Positions 8,042 through 14,092 of a DNA stretch of 17,891 nt are shown piece after piece. Every line of letters starts with the position of its first letter. Position 1 is the first letter of the stretch. The stretch covers positions 1 through 17,891 of the forward strand of contig VYCZ01000290.1 of NCBI GenBank assembly GCA_009843675.1. Direction: 5' to 3'. The notes below the pieces were generated by a model, which worked only from the letters and a program-made list of their open reading frames with translations, did no database searches and was not told the origin of the DNA. Both the position numbers and the translations under genes were made by a program. The DNA comes from Gammaproteobacteria bacterium. GTDB lineage: Bacteria; Pseudomonadota; Gammaproteobacteria; Eutrophobiales; Eutrophobiaceae.

Positions 8042-8070
8042 ATTAGAGACTAATTATTGACAATTGACAA
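8042..8070 (-). promoter_or_regulatory. Possible internal promoter for the SDR gene
   Basis: On the minus strand TTGTCA (8065-8070) and TCTAAT (8042-8047) are 17 bases apart, each one mismatch from consensus. Transcription would start near 8035, only about nine bases before the ATG, so the message would be nearly leaderless; no ribosome site is visible. The -35 region is part of two tandem TTGACAA copies (plus strand, 8057-8070). Confidence 0.45.
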
Positions 8071-8077
8071 CCGACTG

Positions 8078-9595
8078 CTATGTATTCAATGGCAGTGGCT
8101 TTAAAGGTGTGTTCCGTTTTTTTGACTTTTTGAGATATTCATCGAATACGCCGCGATAATCTTCTGCGCCGTATTGAGCGAATATTTCCGCGAACAGGTT
8201 GGGCATTTTTCTGTAGGGCGAAACGCCCAGTTCCTGCAGCATGATATCCAGGTACTGCTGGAATCGGGTATTGACGGCACAGGAGCGCGACGGTTCATAG
8301 TTGATGTGTTTGCGTTTCCACTCCCGGGTGGCTTCGATACACCTGAGCATCACCTCCCGGTCCGGCAGGACGATGTCTCCGTTCAGGTATGCGCACAGCC
8401 AGATCATGCCGATTTCAGCCGCAGGCACGTGCATGAAACCGTGGTTGTACCCGGCGCAGGCAAAGCGCGGGATATCCGGATGCAGGACGTGACGGTACAA
8501 TTGCACCCCGTCATCCTCACTTTCCAGCAGACGGCGGTATTTGTCGGGCAGAAATGGGAACCGGGGTTGTTCCGACCCGACGCACAAAACCACCTGGTCA
8601 CAGGTAATGCTGCGGCCGTCTTTCAGGTGTACGGCTTGCCCTGAGAAACGGGATATCTCTCCATGGCAGGGTTCCACCCGTCCTTCGGCTACCAGGCGAT
8701 AATAATCCGGAGGCGTCAGCGCGGCCGCCGAACGCAGGTCGCCGATGAACCTGTGGTGCGGTATCAGGGTATCCAATCGCCTGTTTGCGGCCCTGCCCTT
8801 GAATACCCCGCGCAGTTTGCACAGCAGGACGAACAGGCGCGAGATGAAAAACCAGAATGAGTCCACCAGCAAGCCCAGCCTGTGATGAACGAAGCGCTCG
8901 AACGCTGTCGGATGCGCCCAGCAGGGCATGAAGAAGGTATTCAACCGGCAAAACAGCAGGTGGGTGTAATGGATACGGAAGATGGTAAACGGGAGCATCC
9001 AGCGCGGGGTACGGAACACATGATGCACTTGTTCGGCCCCGTCGCTTGCCATGGCAGCGATATCGACTGCGGATTTCCCGAAACCAACCACGACCGTGCG
9101 CTTGTCCCTGAACAGGTCCGGGGAATCGATGTCCCTCTCGGTGATGATCCCGCCCTCGAACGTCTCCTGCCCGGGAAACGCCGGCTTGTACTTGCTCTCG
9201 GTATATTGGCCGATGGCCGACACCACGTAATCGAACTGCTGTTCCTGCTCACCGGCATCATCCTGGTAGCGTAACGTCCAGCCGCGGTCATTTTCCACCA
9301 TTCCGACAACTTCGGCGCGCTTGCGGACGTCCAGACCCAGGCCCTCGATAGCCAGGTCCAGGTACTTCAGTATTTCAGTGCCGGTAGGATGGTACGCGGG
9401 TTTAAACGGCCAGGGAAACTCCGCCAGGGTATATTGGCGGCTGGTATTCTGAAGATACACTCCCGGATACCCGACTGCCCAGACGCCGCCTGCTTTATCG
9501 GATTTTTCAAACAGGATTGTCTGGTAGCCGGCCTTGTTCAGGATACTTGCCGCTGCAATACCGGTAATGCCGGCGCCGATGATGGCGATTTTCAT
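8078..9595 (-). CDS. FMO-like flavin-dependent monooxygenase
   Basis: Flavoprotein of 505 residues related to flavin-containing and Baeyer-Villiger monooxygenases, which use FAD, NADPH and oxygen to insert an oxygen atom into small molecules. Visible elements are the N-terminal FAD motif GAGITG (7-12) with E30 at the end of the second strand, GGVW (36-39), YPGVYLQNTS (43-52), and a second dinucleotide motif GFGKSA (171-176) for NADPH. The FxGxxxHxxx(Y/F/W) fingerprint between them is degenerate: FEGGIITERDI (146-156) keeps F and G but has Thr in the His position. A hydrophobic stretch at about 200-265 could touch the membrane. The ATG start is clear, but no strong ribosome site precedes it. 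It is divergent from the ABM gene across 65 bases. Substrate and precise reaction are unknown. Confidence 0.88.
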   Translation of the reverse strand: MKIAIIGAGITGIAAASILNKAGYQTILFEKSDKAGGVWAVGYPGVYLQNTSRQYTLAEFPWPFKPAYHPTGTEILKYLDLAIEGLGLDVRKRAEVVGMVENDRGWTLRYQDDAGEQEQQFDYVVSAIGQYTESKYKPAFPGQETFEGGIITERDIDSPDLFRDKRTVVVGFGKSAVDIAAMASDGAEQVHHVFRTPRWMLPFTIFRIHYTHLLFCRLNTFFMPCWAHPTAFERFVHHRLGLLVDSFWFFISRLFVLLCKLRGVFKGRAANRRLDTLIPHHRFIGDLRSAAALTPPDYYRLVAEGRVEPCHGEISRFSGQAVHLKDGRSITCDQVVLCVGSEQPRFPFLPDKYRRLLESEDDGVQLYRHVLHPDIPRFACAGYNHGFMHVPAAEIGMIWLCAYLNGDIVLPDREVMLRCIEATREWKRKHINYEPSRSCAVNTRFQQYLDIMLQELGVSPYRKMPNLFAEIFAQYGAEDYRGVFDEYLKKSKKRNTPLKPLPLNT

Positions 9596-9660
9596 TGATT
9601 TTGTTATTTGTTTATTATGACCGTTACAGTTTATCCGAATTTGAGTGGAGACAAAAAATC

Positions 9661-9960
9661 ATGTACCTGGTAACCGGTAGTTTCCTGTTCAAACAGGATG
9701 ACCTTGAACGGGCCAAATCAATTATGCAGAAAATCGTCGAAGTGGGCCGGACCGAAGCGGGTATAGTGCGCTATACGTTCTATCCCGACCCGGTTGACCC
9801 GCTCAGGTACTTTCTGTTCGAAGAATGGGAAACGAAAGAGACCCATGATGATCACTTCAACAGTGACTTCATGCAGGCGACAGTGCCCGGTTTATTCGAA
9901 TGTTTCGCCGAACCTCCCGAAGTGAACTATTACGACGCCACCGTCGTGGGTACCCTATAA
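9661..9960 (+). CDS. Antibiotic biosynthesis monooxygenase (ABM) domain protein
   Basis: A 99-residue, single-domain protein of the ABM fold: small dimeric ferredoxin-like proteins that often oxidise quinols or aromatic compounds without cofactor, though some act otherwise. The pattern matches the family: a leading beta-strand (YLVTGSFLF), a helix, EAGIVRYTFYPDP (32-44), FLFEEWETKE (51-60) and a helix with HFNSDF (65-70). The frame is open upstream to 9595, but ATG 9661 is chosen because GGAG lies at 9647-9650, ten bases before it. Divergent from the FMO-like gene, suggesting joint control and related chemistry. Followed by a palindrome and the convergent CmcJ-like gene. Substrate not identifiable. 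Confidence 0.88.
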   Translation: MYLVTGSFLFKQDDLERAKSIMQKIVEVGRTEAGIVRYTFYPDPVDPLRYFLFEEWETKETHDDHFNSDFMQATVPGLFECFAEPPEVNYYDATVVGTL

Positions 9961-9967
9961 CAAAACA

Positions 9968-9992
9968 GGGGACAGGTTTATAACCTGTCCCC
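9968..9992. terminator. Palindromic repeat between the ABM and CmcJ-like genes
   Basis: Eleven-base arms GGGGACAGGTT and AACCTGTCCCC enclose a three-base loop, with AAAA just to the left. It begins eight bases after the ABM stop, in the 61-base convergent gap before the CmcJ-like stop at 10022. The core GGACAGG matches the lnt-end palindrome at 1471-1490. Likely a two-way terminator and a member of a dispersed repeat family. Confidence 0.7.
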
Positions 9993-10021
9993 CGCCATTA
10001 TTTCACAGTCGTGGCTACGCT

Positions 10022-10825
10022 TTAGAAAAACACCAGCGCCCTGAGCTCGATGCTTTCCCGGGGCGGGGCATTTTCCGGAGTATCGGGGTCATCGAATGAA
10101 CCGTGGGCGGTAAAACGTGCGTTGCCGTCGGCTGCTGAATCGTAGACCTTGAAAACGATGGCTTCGTCGCGCCGCATCTTCGGGAAGTAGTACCAGCGAT
10201 GGTCGGGGTTGTAGGCAATGGTATAGGTTTCACCCACGCGGTTCGGATGCCGGCGTTCAGTCGGGATAAGGTCTGCCTCTGCAAGGCTCTGGTCATCACA
10301 CACCGCCAGTGGTTCGCTGACGATGGCAGTTCCGATGGGACGCCAGACCTGCACGATCATGAACCTGCGCCGCAACAGGTCTTCCGCCTCCTCCGGCAAC
10401 AGGTCCCTGACCCGTTGAGGGCCGGACCAGTTGGTGTAATCATTGTGAACCTGCATCAACGGTTCGCGTGTGCCCAGTTCCTGTTTAACCGGATCACCGG
10501 AACGCACGGTGTGATCAAAAATATGCACCCGATCAGCCCCCGTCACATGCTTGATCAAAGCGTCGGCTTCAGGATAGTAATCACATTCCACCTCTTCCTG
10601 ATCAAAGAAATTTGCCACTTGTGTAACGTGCCTGACAAACACAAACCCGTGTTGTTCAAAGTCGAAGTCATCAATTTCCTTGCGCCCGTTGCGAATCTGG
10701 ACCATGTGATCGGCAAAGGTACAGTTCCGGTATTCGATCCTGCCGCCCAGGGTCCGGGACTGGCTGACAGGTTTCACGCCCGTGTTGACGGTATAGCGAA
10801 TTGAGGCGCTGATATGATCCTGCAT
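10022..10825 (-). CDS. CmcJ/NvfI-family 2-oxoglutarate/Fe(II)-type oxygenase
   Basis: Protein of 267 residues resembling the CmcJ/NvfI/AsaB group, non-heme iron oxygenase-like enzymes found mainly in secondary-metabolite pathways of fungi and bacteria. The likely iron ligands are present: H127 and D129 in VHNDYT, and H241 in RFTAHGSFDDP; R256 in PRESIE could bind the 2-oxoglutarate carboxylate. Other family marks are QVWRPI (159-164) and the segment Y228-DSAADGNARF. The ATG start has no clear ribosome site. It lies 26 bases after the PPOX-type gene on the same strand, so the two are probably one transcript. No signal peptide. The substrate is unknown; hydroxylation, desaturation and ring chemistry are all known in this broad superfamily. 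Confidence 0.88.
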   Translation of the reverse strand: MQDHISASIRYTVNTGVKPVSQSRTLGGRIEYRNCTFADHMVQIRNGRKEIDDFDFEQHGFVFVRHVTQVANFFDQEEVECDYYPEADALIKHVTGADRVHIFDHTVRSGDPVKQELGTREPLMQVHNDYTNWSGPQRVRDLLPEEAEDLLRRRFMIVQVWRPIGTAIVSEPLAVCDDQSLAEADLIPTERRHPNRVGETYTIAYNPDHRWYYFPKMRRDEAIVFKVYDSAADGNARFTAHGSFDDPDTPENAPPRESIELRALVFF

Positions 10826-10851
10826 TCAGACGTATGTGAACAGATTGAGCG

Positions 10852-11253
10852 TCAGGAGGAAAACGCAGTCACGCGTTCCGGTTTGATCCGGTACAGGACG
10901 CGCACCTCCCCGGGTTCCCGCCATGGATAGGGACTCTGTTGTATATACAGCTCGGACAACTGGTCAATATGCTGATCAGCGCCTGTTTCGGTGATTTCAA
11001 CGACCTTCCCGCGTACTTCAAGCCAGCGAAAGGGATTTTCCGGATCGATCGCGAGTACCGTAACATTCGGATTGGCGCGCATGTTCCTGTCTTTCACCCG
11101 TCTTTTTGCGGAATTAACAAGGACGTGAACTCCATCGTAACCACACCATACGGGATGCACCTGGATCGACCCATTCTTCATGTGAGTCGCCAGTTGGACA
11201 TAGACGGGACCTGTCAGCAGGTCTTGATAAGTGGCCGGAATCTCAGCGGTCAT
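10852..11253 (-). CDS. PPOX-class flavin/F420-dependent oxidoreductase-like protein
   Basis: Small split-barrel protein of 133 residues of the pyridoxamine-phosphate-oxidase-like group, closest in pattern to the PPOX-class probable F420-dependent proteins (Rv1155-like). Typical segments are YVQLATHMKNGSIQVHPVW (18-36), the Val-Asn-Ser-Ala-Lys-Arg-Arg stretch followed by KDRNMRANPNVTVLA (54-68) and RWLEVRGKVVEI (76-87). Such proteins bind FMN, F420 or other flavin-like cofactors, and some bind heme; the cofactor here is not determined. F420 synthesis is patchy in gammaproteobacteria, so FMN is at least as likely. A GGGGAG ribosome site stands directly before the ATG. Upstream of the CmcJ-like gene by 26 bases, probably one operon. 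Confidence 0.85.
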   Translation of the reverse strand: MTAEIPATYQDLLTGPVYVQLATHMKNGSIQVHPVWCGYDGVHVLVNSAKRRVKDRNMRANPNVTVLAIDPENPFRWLEVRGKVVEITETGADQHIDQLSELYIQQSPYPWREPGEVRVLYRIKPERVTAFSS

Positions 11254-11318
11254 TTCTCCCCCCGAATCCCGGCTGACACCAGTGACACCGGTTCAAGAAA
11301 AAATCAGGCCCATAATAT

Positions 11319-11349
11319 GCGGGATGGGAGGCATGACGCCTCCCCCCGC
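11319..11349 (-). terminator. GC-rich hairpin downstream of the small lipoprotein gene
   Basis: Stem GCGGG-(AT bulge)-GGGAGGC pairs with GCCTCCC-CCCGC around a five-base loop, giving 12 base pairs. It starts 12 bases after the lipoprotein stop in the direction of transcription. The T-run (TTTTTT) follows only about 14 bases later, so termination may be partial and let transcription continue into the PPOX-type gene. Confidence 0.55.
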
Positions 11350-11361
11350 ATGCGAACCTTA

Positions 11362-11577
11362 TTACTCGGAATGTACTACGTTCTGTTCCAGGACCTGCCA
11401 TGCCGGCGGACCGTCGGAAGCTTCCTCCATGGCTGCCTCTTCCGGCGCTTCATCCATGGCCATCTCTTCCGTAGCGCCATTGCCTGCATCAGCATCGCCA
11501 CCGTCACCTGCCATGTCGCCACACCCGGCAAACCCCATAATCAGCGTCAGAAAAAAAGCTAACGTAAGATATCGCAT
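11362..11577 (-). CDS. Small acidic lipoprotein of unknown function
   Basis: A 71-residue protein with a classical lipoprotein signal: MRYLTLAFFLTLIMGFAGC, hydrophobic core then lipobox with C19 as the acylation site (Phe at -3 is acceptable but less usual than Leu). The mature part is very acidic and low-complexity, with two 9-residue repeats EEMAMDEAP and EEAAMEEAS (residues 37-54), ending in PPAWQVLEQNVVHSE. GAGGGG sits about eight bases before the ATG, and an extended -10 promoter lies about 40 bases upstream. Asp at the third mature position rather than the second gives no clear inner-membrane retention signal, so the outer membrane is the default expectation. No function is recognised. 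The Lnt enzyme at the left end would act on proteins of this kind. Confidence 0.75.
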   Translation of the reverse strand: MRYLTLAFFLTLIMGFAGCGDMAGDGGDADAGNGATEEMAMDEAPEEAAMEEASDGPPAWQVLEQNVVHSE

Positions 11578-11612
11578 GTCATGCCCCTCGCTCTTGTTTG
11601 AATTGCGCTAAA

Positions 11613-11644
11613 TTAGTATACCAGATTGGTTAAGTATATACTAA
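11613..11644 (-). promoter_or_regulatory. Extended -10 promoter of the lipoprotein gene within a spaced inverted repeat
   Basis: On the minus strand TGGTATACT (11615-11623) is a perfect extended -10 (TGN-TATACT), placing the transcript start near 11608 and leaving a leader of about 30 bases. The -10 lies in one arm of an inverted repeat, TTAGTATA (11613-11620) and TATACTAA (11637-11644), spaced by 16 bases; the other arm covers the -35 zone. A dimeric regulator could bind here. Confidence 0.6.
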
Positions 11645-11677
11645 AATCCATCGGAATTGACAAAAGGAATTGGATTC

Positions 11678-11703
11678 ACCCGCTTTTCCAGGCGGATGCG
11701 GGT
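11678..11703 (-). terminator. Weak hairpin at the end of the gltBD operon
   Basis: ACCCGC and GCGGGT form a six-base stem with a 14-base loop at the stop codon of the HtrA-like gene, followed in the transcript by TTTT about 11 bases later. It is the only terminator-like structure before the lipoprotein promoter. Confidence is low because the stem is short and the loop large. Confidence 0.3.
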
Positions 11704-12629
11704 CAGTTGACCTGTCCTGCCGCGGCCACGGACCGGTAGAATATGGAACGGTCGATCGATTTCAGCAGGCACTGGCGCAGGCTTCCCGCCGAGGAGACAA
11801 GCAGAGGCACCTCAACGCCGGCGCTGCCCAGACTCCAGACTTTGCGGAAAATGCCGGACAGATCGTTTACCGGTTCATCATCCACCGACAGGACCACATC
11901 ACCCGGCTTGATTCCTGCAAGATCAGCGGGGCATCCGGGGTACACTCCCGTTACCACCAGTTTGCCTTCATATTCCTGTATCAGTGCGCCCATCCAGGGT
12001 TTTGGCGGCTCCCGGCGCTGTCCGAATTCGCACATCTCATCCAGGTAGGGCGACACCATATCGATGGGTATGAACATGTTGCCCAGCAGTTCCTCCTCGT
12101 CATCCTGGTGGAGTTCCATCAGCAGTGACCCCACACCGCAGAGTTGTCCGTACTGGTCCACCAGGGCCGCGCCGGCCCAGTCATTGCAGCCAGGTGAAGT
12201 AAACAGGGCATAGTCCAGCAAATACTCCCAGCGACCGGCAAATTCCTGCCTGGCGAACAGGGTGCATGTGAACGCCTCATCATGATCGCTGCGATAGACG
12301 AGCAAGGGTTCATCCACAGCCAGTTCATTGCTCAGTCCCGGGACCAGGTAGCTGCCTTCCAGGGCCAGCGTCGGTTTCAGCAGGGTAATGCCGGAATCAA
12401 AATCCTGGGCAACAATATAGGCCGTCGCGCCCTGCCCTTCCCTGGACCTGATCCAGATGTGTTCGGCCTCCAGCACCAGGTAGCCCACGGTCGCGATGAG
12501 TCCGTCTTCCCTGATGCGGACACCGTGACCGCTGCGTTCGGTACCGAGAATCTCTGCCGTCATGGCGCGTTCCGGCACCTGGCTCTGGATGTAAACCACA
12601 CTGTCCAGGGGATTGGACCTAGCCCGCAT
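11703..12629 (-). CDS. HtrA-like protein with PDZ domain and no catalytic triad
   Basis: A 308-residue protein with a degenerate trypsin-like domain (about 22-195) and a C-terminal PDZ domain (about 208-292, with GVYPGCPADLAGIKPGDVVLS). The HtrA landmarks align but all three catalytic residues are gone: GLIATVGYLV (43-52) puts Tyr50 where DegP has His; DFDSGITLLK (76-85) puts Gly80 for Asp; DWAGAALVD (150-158) puts Ala152 for Ser. There is no signal peptide, so it probably stays in the cytoplasm, unlike DegP/DegS. It is therefore likely a binding or scaffold protein, not a protease. It begins 14 bases after the gltD stop with GGTGAG before its ATG, as the third gene of the gltB-gltD transcript. 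Whether it binds glutamate synthase is untested. Confidence 0.82.
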   Translation of the reverse strand: MRARSNPLDSVVYIQSQVPERAMTAEILGTERSGHGVRIREDGLIATVGYLVLEAEHIWIRSREGQGATAYIVAQDFDSGITLLKPTLALEGSYLVPGLSNELAVDEPLLVYRSDHDEAFTCTLFARQEFAGRWEYLLDYALFTSPGCNDWAGAALVDQYGQLCGVGSLLMELHQDDEEELLGNMFIPIDMVSPYLDEMCEFGQRREPPKPWMGALIQEYEGKLVVTGVYPGCPADLAGIKPGDVVLSVDDEPVNDLSGIFRKVWSLGSAGVEVPLLVSSAGSLRQCLLKSIDRSIFYRSVAAAGQVN

Positions 12630-12643
12630 ATCTCACCAGGGCG

Positions 12644-14092
12644 CTATTCGACCGGCGCCGGCAGGTCGGATGCTCCCATGAGGAACCGGTCGATGCCCCG
12701 GGCGGCGGAACGGCCTTCGGCAATGGCCCAGACGATCAGGGATTGTCCCCGCTGCATATCGCCCGCGGTAAAGACGCCGTTTACGCTGGTCATCCAGTTC
12801 GGGTCTCTTTTCACGTTGCCTCTTTGCGTCAACTCGACGCCCAACTGCTCCAGCATCCCTGTCTTCTCCGGTCCCAGGAAGCCCATGGCGAGCAGGACCA
12901 GGTCGCAGGGCAGCACGGAATCCGTCCCCGGTATCTCCACAAACTGCAGCCGGCCGTCTTCATGTTTCATTTCCACTTCAACCAGTTCCAGTCCCTTGAC
13001 ATGGCCGTTGCCGTCACCGGTGAAACGCCTGGTGGATACCGCGTAGACCCGTTCGACACCCTCTTCATGGGCCGAGGCGATCCGGTAGATGCGCGGCCAT
13101 TCGGGCCAGGGATTGTCCGGCGCGCGGCTGTTCGGGGGCTTGGGCATGATTTCCAGTTGGTGTACGGACTTCGCTCCCTGGCGGATGGCAGTACCCAGGC
13201 AATCCGCGCCGGTGTCGCCCCCGCCGATAATGACTACATCCTTTCCCCGGGCGCTGATGAATTCCCCATCGGGGATGTCGTCACCTTCACAACGTTTGTT
13301 CTGCAGCGGCAGGTAGTCCATGGCAAGGTGGATGCCGTCCAGTTCCCGGCCGGGGACCGGCAGGTCTCGCGAGTCGGTGGCGCCGCCGGCCAGCAGGACT
13401 GAGTAGGAGTCGCTGCACAGGTCGCGCGGGTCCATATCAACGCCGACGTTGCAACCGGGACGGAACACCACGCCTTCCTGTGCCATCTGTTCGAGACGCC
13501 GATCCAGGACCCGCTTCTCCATCTTGAATTCCGGGATACCGTAACGCAACAGGCCGCCGATGCGGTCGTCGCGCTCAAATACCGTCACATCATGACCCGC
13601 ACGGGCCAGTTGCTGGGCTGCGGCCAGCCCCGCCGGCCCGGACCCGACCACGGCCACCCGCTTGCCGGTCCTTACCGGAGCCGGCTCAGGCTTGATCCAG
13701 CCGTTTTCCCAGGCCTTGTCGATGATGGACAGTTCCACCGCCTTGATGGTTACCGGGTCGTCGTTAATCCCCAGCACGCAGGACCCTTCACAGGGCGCCG
13801 GACACAGGGTGCCGGTAAATTCCGGGAAGTTATTGGTGGCGTGCAGCCGGTGAATAGCCTCCAGCCACTGGTCCCGGTAAACCAGGTCGTTCCAGTCCGG
13901 GATCAGGTTTCCCAGGGGGCAACCCTGGTGGCAGAACGGAATGCCGCAATCCATGCAGCGTGACGCCTGGGTTTTCAGCGGTTCGATCGGCCATGGTTCC
14001 ATCACCTGGCGCCAGTCGCCAAGCCTTTCCGTAATGGGACGATAGGGCTGTTTTTCCCGCTCGTATTCGATAAAACCGGTAATCTTACCCAT
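12644..14092 (-). CDS. gltD: Glutamate synthase [NADPH] small (beta) subunit
   Basis: Supplies electrons from NADPH to the large subunit, which converts glutamine plus 2-oxoglutarate to two glutamates in the cytoplasm. The chosen ATG ([12 protein letters not shown]) gives 482 residues, close to the ~472 of E. coli GltD; a longer open frame upstream lies within gltB and is not used. Visible are the N-terminal iron-sulfur cysteines ([14 protein letters not shown] and [10 protein letters not shown]), the FAD motif [10 protein letters not shown], the NADPH motif GGGDTGADC, and the C-terminal [20 protein letters not shown] flavin-closing segment. Its start codon overlaps the gltB end by eight bases (ATGGGTAA), a sign of coupled translation and equal subunit production. 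All key residues are intact. Confidence 0.97.
   Translation of the reverse strand: MGKITGFIEYEREKQPYRPITERLGDWRQVMEPWPIEPLKTQASRCMDCGIPFCHQGCPLGNLIPDWNDLVYRDQWLEAIHRLHATNNFPEFTGTLCPAPCEGSCVLGINDDPVTIKAVELSIIDKAWENGWIKPEPAPVRTGKRVAVVGSGPAGLAAAQQLARAGHDVTVFERDDRIGGLLRYGIPEFKMEKRVLDRRLEQMAQEGVVFRPGCNVGVDMDPRDLCSDSYSVLLAGGATDSRDLPVPGRELDGIHLAMDYLPLQNKRCEGDDIPDGEFISARGKDVVIIGGGDTGADCLGTAIRQGAKSVHQLEIMPKPPNSRAPDNPWPEWPRIYRIASAHEEGVERVYAVSTRRFTGDGNGHVKGLELVEVEMKHEDGRLQFVEIPGTDSVLPCDLVLLAMGFLGPEKTGMLEQLGVELTQRGNVKRDPNWMTSVNGVFTAGDMQRGQSLIVWAIAEGRSAARGIDRFLMGASDLPAPVE

Noticed and set aside
1471..9992. The three palindromes as CRISPR repeats
   Set aside because: They are kilobases apart, with genes and not spacers between them, and no cas gene is present.
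11613..11642. Mirror-image plus-strand promoter TTAGTA/TATACT
   Set aside because: It is the symmetric reflection of the lipoprotein promoter and there is no plus-strand gene downstream.
11657..11662. Perfect TTGACA on the plus strand
   Set aside because: No -10 hexamer lies 16-18 bases downstream and no plus-strand gene follows; coincidental.
11703..12629. HtrA-like gene as a pseudogene
   Set aside because: The frame is intact, with a ribosome site, an operon position and a well-preserved PDZ domain; only the catalytic residues are replaced, pointing to a pseudoenzyme and not a dead gene.
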